Source: Anaerolineaceae bacterium UBA4775
GTDB taxonomy: Bacteria > Chloroflexota > Anaerolineae > Anaerolineales > Anaerolineaceae
Direction of reading: 5' to 3'
Assembly (NCBI GenBank): GCA_002403205.1
Contig: DHHJ01000017.1
Location: forward strand, 82,337 to 146,336
DNA: 64,000 bases
Within the stretch, counting starts at the first letter, position 1. Each line of letters opens with the position of its first letter. The translations under genes and the position numbers were made by a program. The notes beneath the pieces were generated by a model that saw only the letters and a list, made by a program, of their open reading frames with translations, made no database searches and had not been told where the DNA came from. Shown in pieces: positions 50,994-58,353 of the stretch.

Positions 50994-52406
50994 TTATCTC
51001 CCTATTATCTGGCGGAGCTGTTTCCAAATGGCGACCATACCGTATGTATCCAATTTGCAGTAGGCTTTCATCGCGTCGAGGATCTCAGCACTTTCCTCTG
51101 GGGGAATGGCGCCGGTATGCAACTGGTACCAGGTCAGCATGGCCGCTTCGCCGTTGGGGATGGCAAGGCCGGTATAGGTCAGCTCGGGGCACATCACCGG
51201 CAGAACGGCTTTAAGCGAGGCGCTTCCCTGGAACCGCGGGTGAACATAGTGCCCGTCTCTGAAGATGAGCATCAGGTCATACAGCCGCTCGTTGATATCC
51301 AGCAGCCGGTCGGCATGGGAAGGGCAGTGGCGGGCCAGGGTCTGGTTGCGCCCGGCTTCAAAGGATTGGTTCCAGACCACCACCGACCCCGTAGGGCCGA
51401 TATGGCTCAGGAGATCGGGGACAATTTTTGGCGCCGGGTCCTGGCCATCAGCAAACAGAGCTTCATAATGCTGGGGCTCTGCACCAGGCTCCTGGACCAC
51501 GAACAGCGAGTACTGAAAGACGATATGCTCATAGGGCTGATATCCCTGGAAGAGGGGCACAGCCGGGTTGAACGTTTCGTAATCCAGGAAGTAGAGCGGA
51601 TACTGCATTGTTGCCAGTGCTTCAACGATTGCCCGGGTATCGATGATCGGTTCACCCGCGCGCACAGCCTCAAGGTGAAGCTGCTGCTTGGGGGTGAGGC
51701 TGAACTCGCCCGGGATGTCTTCCATGGCCAAGATGCCCATGTCTCGCAATGTGAGCGCTTTTTTACCAATATAGGGCAGGCTGTAGACTGGATTTTCGGG
51801 CAGGTCCGGGTGGCAAAGGTCAGGGCAGGGGCAACTGCCGGGTTTTGTGCATGCCAAAGCCGCGTTTGGCACAGGACTCTGTGTGACCTCCCAGGCAGCT
51901 TCCCGCAATAAGGTGACTTCCTCACGGCGAGCGGCCACCTGGGGGGATATCTCTTCCACGGTGAAGAAGCCCGCCAAATCGAGCTGGTGGCCATGCTGGT
52001 AGTTTTTATCGATGTGGAGCAGGTAGACATCCCGCAGCGGGATCTGGGTTTCAAGCAGCAAGACCTGGAATGTCAGGTCGTACTCGTGCGTTTTTTGAAC
52101 CGACGTGGCTGATTTGATCTCGTACAGGTCATAGACCCCTGCTTTTGCGTCATAAACGAGCGCGTCGGCCCGGACGTAGAACCGGTCATCTTTATAGGTG
52201 GGCTGCCATGCCAGCCGCAGGTGATCTTTTCCAGCCAGGATGCCCCCTTCGAGGTACTGGCGAGCGAGGGCTTCGACCTCCTGGCCTTGCTGGGCGAGAA
52301 ATTCGTCGTAAGCAGAGTGCAGTGTCTGATCCATCTGGTGGTGTGAAAGCGCCCACAGGTGCATGGGGGCATCGAGGTAAGCGAGAAAACCTGTTTTAGT
52401 GAGCAT
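50994..52406 (-). CDS. DUF2779 protein: Cas4/RecB-like nuclease fused to a DEDD exonuclease-like domain
   Basis: A 470-residue two-part protein. The N-terminal half (about 1-225) looks like a Cas4/RecB-type PD-(D/E)xK nuclease: ADALVYDAKAGVYDLYEIKS supplies the D and ExK residues, and CTKPGSCPCPDLCHPDLPEN gives a Cys cluster that may bind iron-sulfur. The C-terminal half (DUF2779, about 265-470) has RNase H-like exonuclease residues in YPLYFLDYETFNPAVPLFQG, SVVVWNQSFEAGRNQTLARH and AYCKLDTYGMVAIWKQLRQI. Members are thought to process nucleic acid, but none is well studied. It overlaps the upstream HAD gene by 11 bases. Confidence 0.82.
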   Translation of the reverse strand: MLTKTGFLAYLDAPMHLWALSHHQMDQTLHSAYDEFLAQQGQEVEALARQYLEGGILAGKDHLRLAWQPTYKDDRFYVRADALVYDAKAGVYDLYEIKSATSVQKTHEYDLTFQVLLLETQIPLRDVYLLHIDKNYQHGHQLDLAGFFTVEEISPQVAARREEVTLLREAAWEVTQSPVPNAALACTKPGSCPCPDLCHPDLPENPVYSLPYIGKKALTLRDMGILAMEDIPGEFSLTPKQQLHLEAVRAGEPIIDTRAIVEALATMQYPLYFLDYETFNPAVPLFQGYQPYEHIVFQYSLFVVQEPGAEPQHYEALFADGQDPAPKIVPDLLSHIGPTGSVVVWNQSFEAGRNQTLARHCPSHADRLLDINERLYDLMLIFRDGHYVHPRFQGSASLKAVLPVMCPELTYTGLAIPNGEAAMLTWYQLHTGAIPPEESAEILDAMKAYCKLDTYGMVAIWKQLRQIIGR

Positions 52407-53103
52407 TGCTGATCCTCCTGATTAAGTCAGGGAGCTGGCCCATGTGTTCCAGGTGAAAAAAGCCATCCTGCGCGGTATCAAACCCGGGTATCATTTCGTG
52501 TTCCCAGGTTGAGGCGGCGGGGATGTGCACTGCCGTCCCGCCCAGGGCCAGCACAGGGTGAATATCCGATCGGATGGTGTTCCCGACCATGAGAAAATTT
52601 TCCGGCGCGATGTGGTATTTATCCAGGATCGCGGCGTAAGTTTCAGGGGTTTTATCGTTGACGATCTCCACCATGGAGAAGAAATGCGCAATACCTGAAC
52701 GTTTCACCTTGGTGGATTGGTCCAGCAGGTCACCCTTGGTGATAATCATCGTGCGGTAGGCTGGGGTCAGGTCTTGCAGGGCTTCGACGACATGCGGGCG
52801 CAGGATGACCTCTGCTGCCAGCATATGTTTACCGATCGCGAGGACCTGTGCAATCCGATCGGCGTCAATCTCACTATCTGAGATTTGGATGGCGGCTTCG
52901 ACCAGGGAGAGGATCAACGCTTTGATCCCATAGCCGTACCGTTCCAGGTTTTCAATCACGCAGGCATTGACCGCCTGATCAATGCTCTCAGTGGTCCCCC
53001 AGGGGCTGAGCAGCCGTTTAAAGTCGTCTTGGGCCTGTGTGTAATGAATTTCTGTGTGCCAGAGGGTATCGTCGGCATCAAATCCAATCAGCTCAATTTT
53101 CAT
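52396..53103 (-). CDS. HAD-superfamily hydrolase
   Basis: A 235-residue HAD phosphatase. Motif I is ELIGFDADDTLWHTEIHYTQ (nucleophile Asp near residue 8). Motif II Thr is in YRTMIITKGDLLDQSTKVKR (about 118), where Lys follows Thr. Motif III/IV are in NDKTPETYAAILDKY and FLMVGNTIRSDIHPVLALGG, where the usual GD(S)xxD is GNTIRSD. The cap is helical. It is likely a small-molecule or nucleotide phosphatase. It heads a three-gene operon with DUF2779 and the DinB-like stub. Confidence 0.85.
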   Translation of the reverse strand: MKIELIGFDADDTLWHTEIHYTQAQDDFKRLLSPWGTTESIDQAVNACVIENLERYGYGIKALILSLVEAAIQISDSEIDADRIAQVLAIGKHMLAAEVILRPHVVEALQDLTPAYRTMIITKGDLLDQSTKVKRSGIAHFFSMVEIVNDKTPETYAAILDKYHIAPENFLMVGNTIRSDIHPVLALGGTAVHIPAASTWEHEMIPGFDTAQDGFFHLEHMGQLPDLIRRISNAH

Positions 53104-53241
53104 GTAAACACCTCTCTAACTTTTGGCTGGTTAAGATTATACTGGCTGTTAACGCGGCGGGCGGGGGGACTAGTTAACTGTTTCCTGCACTGGGGAGTTT
53201 GGTACAATTAACTTACCAACCCGAATGTGGAAGGAGAAGAG

Positions 53242-54237
53242 ATGGACACCCAAACTGCACAAAAACCTACCCGGAATATCGCTTTGGAGCTGGTACGCGT
53301 GACCGAAGCCGCTGCAATGGCTGCAGGGCGCTTTTTTGGCCGCGGAGAAAAGTTGGACGCGGACGGTGCCGCCGTGAAAGCCATGCGCCTGCTGATGAAC
53401 GAGATCGATATGGACGGCAGGGTCGTGATCGGCGAAGGCGAAAAGGACCAGGCGCCCATGCTCTACAACGGCGAACACGTGGGCAACGGCGAGCCGCCAT
53501 ACCTGGATATCGCCGTGGACCCGATTGAGGGCACTGAGCTGGTTGCCAAGGGCATGCCCAATGCCATCGCGACGGTGGCGGCAGCGCCTTCTGGCACGAT
53601 GTTTGACCCGGGGCCGATGTTTTATATGTCCAAGATCGCCGTGGGGCCTGAAGCCAGGGACGTGATCGATATTGAAGCCCCGGTTGAGGACAATTTGAAC
53701 AAAATTGCCCATGCCAAGGGAATGGAAGTGGATGAATTGACGGTGGTCATCCTTGACCGGCCGCGGCACGAGCGGTTGATCTCTGATGTGCGTGCCTGCG
53801 GTGCCCGCATCCGCCTGATCCCTGCGGGAGATGTCGCTGGCGCCTTGATGGCTGCCTGGCCGGGTACGGGGATCGACGTCTTGATGGGCATCGGGGGCAC
53901 CCCGGAAGCCGTGCTGGCTGCCTGCGGTTTACGCGCCATGCGGGGTGCGATCCAGGGTATTTTGTGGCCGCGCAATGCCGAAGATCACCAGCAGGCCCTG
54001 GAGGCGGGGATTGATTTGACCCGGGTCCTCACGCTGGAAGACCTGGTCACTTCGGCCGATACCTTTTTCGTCGCCACCGGGATATCCGATGGGCCGCTGC
54101 TGGACGGTGTCAGCTATTCGGGCGGTTTTGCCCACACCCACAGCCTGGTGGCCCGCGGGCTGACTTGCACCGTGCGCGAGATTTTTTCTCATCATCATTT
54201 GGGCACCCTGACGGCCATCAGCTCGATAGCCTATTGA
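53242..54237 (+). CDS. glpX: fructose-1,6-bisphosphatase class II
   Basis: A 331-residue GlpX-type (class II) fructose-1,6-bisphosphatase, the committed step of gluconeogenesis. The start at ATG 53242 follows GGAAGGAG; an in-frame ATG at 53227 lies in that site. Segments include ALELVRVTEAAAMAAGRFFG, MDGRVVIGEGEKDQAPMLYN (metal-binding Glu), VDPIEGTELVAKGMPNAIAT, GIGGTPEAVLAACGLRAMRG and ATGISDGPLLDGVSYSGG. It lies near glycogen phosphorylase, in line with reserve-sugar metabolism, but the intervening terminator-like repeat suggests separate transcription. Confidence 0.95.
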   Translation: MDTQTAQKPTRNIALELVRVTEAAAMAAGRFFGRGEKLDADGAAVKAMRLLMNEIDMDGRVVIGEGEKDQAPMLYNGEHVGNGEPPYLDIAVDPIEGTELVAKGMPNAIATVAAAPSGTMFDPGPMFYMSKIAVGPEARDVIDIEAPVEDNLNKIAHAKGMEVDELTVVILDRPRHERLISDVRACGARIRLIPAGDVAGALMAAWPGTGIDVLMGIGGTPEAVLAACGLRAMRGAIQGILWPRNAEDHQQALEAGIDLTRVLTLEDLVTSADTFFVATGISDGPLLDGVSYSGGFAHTHSLVARGLTCTVREIFSHHHLGTLTAISSIAY

Positions 54238-54289
54238 AGGTGAACGGCCCGCTCGATGCCGGCTCACATCCAGGATGAACTGTACTGAT

Positions 54290-54315
54290 AGGGGCAGGCC
54301 TGCAAACCTGCCCCT
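54290..54315 (+). terminator. hairpin after glpX
   Basis: AGGGGCAGG (54290-54298) pairs perfectly with CCTGCCCCT (54307-54315) around an eight-base loop. No T-run follows. The remaining 54316-54492 stretch shows nothing else I can support. Confidence 0.5.
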
Positions 54316-54492
54316 GGAAGTCTATCGGTGAGCCAAGCCTGGATGGGGATCGTTCAATCAGCTGGTAAAGGCATTGACACACAATAGAGCACCTTCGACA
54401 TTATAAATTTCCCTTCCCTGGCATTAATACTTCTCTGAGATGCGTTCGGTATAGTTAGTGAGTAAGAACGAACACGATTATTGGAGGCATCG

Positions 54493-55197
54493 ATGTCTTT
54501 AGCCAAAAATTCTGAAAAATTTCTTGAATATTTAGAAAAATTTGTTGATGACCGGCCCACACTGACCCTTCTGGAGGCCATCCAGGAACCCGAACGCACA
54601 GCGATCGTCTCGGTGGATGTCATCAACGGCTTTTTGTACGAAGGACCATTGGCCAGCCCGCGAGTGGCACCCATCGGCAAGGCAATCGCCCAGCTGATGG
54701 ACGCGGCCTGGGAACGGGGTGTGCGGGATATTCTGCTGCTGCAGGATGCGCATGAGGCAGATTCACTGGAGTTTGAAGCCTATGGTGAACATGTTATCAA
54801 AGGCACCCGTCAGGCAGAAGCTGTGGACGAGATCAAATCGCTGCCCTTTTACGACCAGTTGACGACCTACTACAAGGATTCAATCCACCCGGCACTCAAC
54901 ACCGACTTTGACGCTTGGCTGGACGAACGTGACCAGATCGACACCTTCATTGTGGTGGGCGACGTGACTGACCTGTGTGTCTACCAGTTGGCGACCTATC
55001 TCAAACTGCGCGCCAATGCCTATCACAAAGAGCGCCGTGTAATCGTCCCGGAGAATTGTGTGCAGACCTGGCACCTTTCAGTGAATGCTGCAGAAAAAGT
55101 GCCGGCCATGCCGCATCACGGTGACATGCTGCACGCCACGTTCTTGTATCATATGGCTTTGAACGCGATCGAGATTGTCAAAGCGATCCAATCCTGA
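54493..55197 (+). CDS. isochorismatase-family cysteine hydrolase (nicotinamidase-like)
   Basis: A 234-residue cysteine hydrolase of the isochorismatase fold. The catalytic Asp is in AIVSVDVINGFLYEGPLASP (about residue 42), the Lys in EHVIKGTRQAEAVDEIKSLP (about 102) and the nucleophile Cys in VGDVTDLCVYQLATYLKLRA (about 160). It may deamidate nicotinamide or another amide. The start at ATG 54493 follows ATTGGAGG; TTG 54481 is part of that site. An N-terminal extension of about 35 helical residues (KFLEYLEKFVDDRPTLTLLE) is longer than in small relatives. Confidence 0.88.
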   Translation: MSLAKNSEKFLEYLEKFVDDRPTLTLLEAIQEPERTAIVSVDVINGFLYEGPLASPRVAPIGKAIAQLMDAAWERGVRDILLLQDAHEADSLEFEAYGEHVIKGTRQAEAVDEIKSLPFYDQLTTYYKDSIHPALNTDFDAWLDERDQIDTFIVVGDVTDLCVYQLATYLKLRANAYHKERRVIVPENCVQTWHLSVNAAEKVPAMPHHGDMLHATFLYHMALNAIEIVKAIQS

Positions 55198-55407
55198 GGG
55201 AAGATGAGTTGGTTCAGCCGTTGGGTGATTTTTACGCCCTTTCCATGTTAAAAGCGCTCACAATGGCTTTGTGGTATGATTAATGGCTGAAAAATGATCG
55301 CTCGCGTGAATGAAAAAACCGTAAGAAAACAATAGGATCAAACCCTGCGGAAACCGCACAAGGCTGTTTCTGCAGGTATTGTGTTTAAGACAAGGAAATT
55401 AATTAAT

Positions 55408-57588
55408 ATGACGGAGATTGTGAGAAAAAAACCTGTGATGTTCAGCCTGCCCAGACGGATCAAACGCCTTGAGGAATTGGCTTATAACCTGTGGTGGGTC
55501 TGGCATCCGGAAGCGCAACGTTTATTTAAGGAAATCGACAGTTTGCTGTGGGAGGATTCCTATCATAACCCGGTCGTGTTCCTGCGTGATGTAGATCGCA
55601 CCCGCATGAACGCCATGATCAACGACCGTTATTTTTTGGATAAGTACGACCGTGTCATGCGTGAATTTGACCGGTACATGAAAGCGAACGACACCTGGTT
55701 CTCTGAAACTTACCCGGCTTTAACGGACGAATTGGTCGCTTACTTCTCTTTTGAGTTCGGTCTGCATGAATCCCTGATGGTCTATGCAGGTGGTCTGGGC
55801 ATCTTGTCCGGCGATCATCTCAAGCAAGCCAGTGACCTGGGGATCCCCCTGGTGGCAGTGGGGTTTGTGTACACCTACGGGTACTTCTCTCAGCGCATCA
55901 GTGAAGACGGCTGGCAAGAGGCTGAAAACGTCCCGATCAACTTTGATGACCTGCCCCTGATCAGTCTTCAGGATAAGAGCGGCGAGCCTGTGAAAATCTC
56001 GATTGACCTTCCCGGGCGAAAGGTGTGTGCACGGGTCTACGAACTGGATGTAGGGCGAGTCAAACTGTACCTGCTTCATACCAACATCCCGGATAACAGC
56101 CCCAACGACCGCCAGTTGACCGACCGGCTCTACATCAGCGATTTGGAACTGCGCATCTCCCAGGAGATCCTGTTGGGGATGGGCGGTGTGCGGGCTTTGC
56201 GGGCTTTGGGATATACACCCACAGCCTGGCACATGAACGAAGGGCATTCCGCTTTCCTGACCCTCGAAAGAGCGCTGGAATATATCCGTAAGGGGATGAC
56301 CTTTGCTGAAGCGACCGACTTGATCAACAAGACCAACATCTTCACCACCCACACCCCGGTGCCTGCCGGCAACGATGAATTCCCATTGTGGCTGATCGAT
56401 AAATATTTTTCCCATGTTTGGCCTGAGCTTGGGCTCTCACGGGATGAATTCATTGAGATTGCCAAGATCAACCAATCCTGGGGCGGGGATGCGTTTTCCA
56501 TGCCGGTTCTGGCGCTAAAGCTGTCTGAGTTCAGTAACGGCGTGTCGGAACTGCATGGGAAAGTTGCCAGGGAAATGTGGAACTTCTTGTGGACTGATAA
56601 GAAGGAAGAAGAAGTCCCAATCGATCATATCACCAATGGAATCCACACCGAAACCTGGCTCGCCAGGCGCATGGGCATCCTGTTCTCGCGCTATATGGGT
56701 TCAGATTGGACAGAGCGCATTTGCGACCTCGATTTTTGGGCCCAGGTAGAGAACATCCCTGATGAAGAATTATGGCTCGTCCACCGGCACTTGAAACGTA
56801 AGCTGGTGGCCTACATCATCGACCGCGGGCGTAAAAAATGGGCCAGCAACCATGTGCACCCTGTGAAAACCATCGCCAGCGGTGTACTGCTTGACCCGTA
56901 TGCCCTCACCATCGGCTTTGCCCGGCGTTTTGCCACCTACAAGCGGGCCAACCTTATCTTCCACGATTACGATCGGCTGATGCGCATTGCGACCAACGCC
57001 CGCATGCCGGTTCAGTTTGTCTTTGCCGGGAAAGCCCATCCTGCGGATGAGCCCGGGAAACTGATGATCCAGGAAGTGTATCAGGCGGTTAAAGACGCAC
57101 GCTTTGGCGGCAGGCTGGCGTTCCTGGAAGATTACGACATGAACATCGCCCGCTATATGGTCCAGGGCGTGGATGTGTGGCTTAACACGCCGCGCCGCCC
57201 CCGCGAGGCCTCTGGTACATCCGGCATGAAAGCTGCCCTGAACGGCGTGCTCAACTTCTCGGTGCTGGATGGCTGGTGGCGTGAGGGCTACAACGGGCAT
57301 AACGGCTGGGCCATCGGTGAGGATGTGACTCACTCAGATGACCAAGCAGCCCAGGATGAAGCCGATGCCAACGCCCTGTATGACACCCTTGAAAATGAGA
57401 TCATCCCCTTGTACTATCAGCAGCGCTCGGCAGATAATTTGCCCTCTGAATGGATTGCCTGGATGAAAGAGAGCATCCGCACCCTGGGCGGGCAATTCAG
57501 CATGTGCCGCATGGTGACGGAGTACATGACTCGCATGTACGAGCCGGCTATCAACAACGGCATCAATGAGCGCAATGGAGAGTTGTAA
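55408..57588 (+). CDS. glgP: alpha-glucan (glycogen) phosphorylase, short type
   Basis: A GT35 alpha-glucan phosphorylase of 726 residues. It releases glucose-1-phosphate from glycogen or maltodextrin. The N-terminal DUF3417 segment is ELAYNLWWVWHPEAQRLFKE. Further motifs are EFGLHESLMVYAGGLGILSG, WHMNEGHSAFLTLERALEYI, FTTHTPVPAGNDEFP and HITNGIHTETWLARRMGILF. The pyridoxal-phosphate Lys is in REASGTSGMKAALNGVLNFS (about residue 608). It is of the short, regulation-site-poor bacterial type. Start: ATG 55408 after AAGGAA; GTG 55381 is an alternative. DUF2179 follows after five bases, so the two are probably co-transcribed. Confidence 0.94.
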   Translation: MTEIVRKKPVMFSLPRRIKRLEELAYNLWWVWHPEAQRLFKEIDSLLWEDSYHNPVVFLRDVDRTRMNAMINDRYFLDKYDRVMREFDRYMKANDTWFSETYPALTDELVAYFSFEFGLHESLMVYAGGLGILSGDHLKQASDLGIPLVAVGFVYTYGYFSQRISEDGWQEAENVPINFDDLPLISLQDKSGEPVKISIDLPGRKVCARVYELDVGRVKLYLLHTNIPDNSPNDRQLTDRLYISDLELRISQEILLGMGGVRALRALGYTPTAWHMNEGHSAFLTLERALEYIRKGMTFAEATDLINKTNIFTTHTPVPAGNDEFPLWLIDKYFSHVWPELGLSRDEFIEIAKINQSWGGDAFSMPVLALKLSEFSNGVSELHGKVAREMWNFLWTDKKEEEVPIDHITNGIHTETWLARRMGILFSRYMGSDWTERICDLDFWAQVENIPDEELWLVHRHLKRKLVAYIIDRGRKKWASNHVHPVKTIASGVLLDPYALTIGFARRFATYKRANLIFHDYDRLMRIATNARMPVQFVFAGKAHPADEPGKLMIQEVYQAVKDARFGGRLAFLEDYDMNIARYMVQGVDVWLNTPRRPREASGTSGMKAALNGVLNFSVLDGWWREGYNGHNGWAIGEDVTHSDDQAAQDEADANALYDTLENEIIPLYYQQRSADNLPSEWIAWMKESIRTLGGQFSMCRMVTEYMTRMYEPAINNGINERNGEL

Positions 57589-57593
57589 ACATC

Positions 57594-58124
57594 ATGGTTG
57601 ATTTGTTGCTTTCACCTACAGCCTGGCTGGTTGCCGGGGGGATTTTCCTGGCACGCACGGTCAATATTGCCCTGGATACCTTGCGGTTCATGTTCACTTT
57701 GCGCGAAAAGCGTGGGTGGGCCTGGGTGCTGGGCTTTATCCAGTCGGTGATTTTCGTGGTGGTGATCGGCTCTGTGCTGACCAACCTTGAAAATCCCCTT
57801 AACATCATCGGGTATTCAGCCGGGTTTGCCACCGGCAATGTGCTGGGTATGGCGATTGAAAAACGGCTGGCCATCGGCTACATGCACTACAATATCTTCA
57901 GCCGCAACCATAGCACAGAGATTGCAGACGCGTTGCGCGCTGCCGGCTTCGGAGTGACGGAAATCCCGGCCCGAGGGCGAGATAGCAGTTTTATGTTGAT
58001 CGATTGCCGGGTCAGGCGTAAGGATATAGAGGAGGTGGAATCCCTCGTGCTGGAGATTGACCCGGAGGCATTCATCACCGCCGAGGACATTGTCCCCCGG
58101 CGAAGTGGCGTCTGGCGGGTCTGA
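57594..58124 (+). CDS. UPF0316-type membrane protein (DUF5698 + DUF2179)
   Basis: A 176-residue protein. Three membrane helices (about residues 8-28, 42-62, 70-90) include LVAGGIFLARTVNIALDTLR, GWAWVLGFIQSVIFVVVIGS and NIIGYSAGFATGNVLGMAIE, matching the DUF5698 region of UPF0316 (YebE-like) proteins. The C-terminal DUF2179 domain (about 105-170) reads EIADALRAAGFGVTEIPARG and DIEEVESLVLEIDPEAFITA, a ferredoxin-like regulatory fold. Function is not known; similar proteins are thought to sense nucleotides or ions. It follows glgP closely. Confidence 0.88.
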   Translation: MVDLLLSPTAWLVAGGIFLARTVNIALDTLRFMFTLREKRGWAWVLGFIQSVIFVVVIGSVLTNLENPLNIIGYSAGFATGNVLGMAIEKRLAIGYMHYNIFSRNHSTEIADALRAAGFGVTEIPARGRDSSFMLIDCRVRRKDIEEVESLVLEIDPEAFITAEDIVPRRSGVWRV

Positions 58125-58141
58125 CCCTCAATATGAACATC

Positions 58142-58175
58142 AAGGCTGAGGTCGCATTGACCCCGGCCTTTTTTG
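58142..58175 (+). terminator. terminator after the glgP operon
   Basis: AAGGC-TGA-GGTC pairs with GACC-CCG-GCCTT around a short loop, followed by six T. Confidence 0.75.
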
Positions 58176-58353
58176 TTGGCGTAATGTGGGCAGAGGCCTT
58201 GGACCAAAACAAGGCATTGAGGTTCCACCGGTCGTTCCCCGGCCTTCCCTGTTGATCCTGGCTTGGTGTTAATGGTTTAAATGGGCCATCATTATAAATC
58301 CCCGCTTAAGGATGTTGTATACTATAAAGAGCATCAAACGAACAGGAGGAACC

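Noticed and set aside
50847..51911. 354-codon open frame on the plus strand
   Set aside because: Antisense to the DUF2779 gene, which has recognisable nuclease motifs; no ribosome binding site or domain in the shadow frame.
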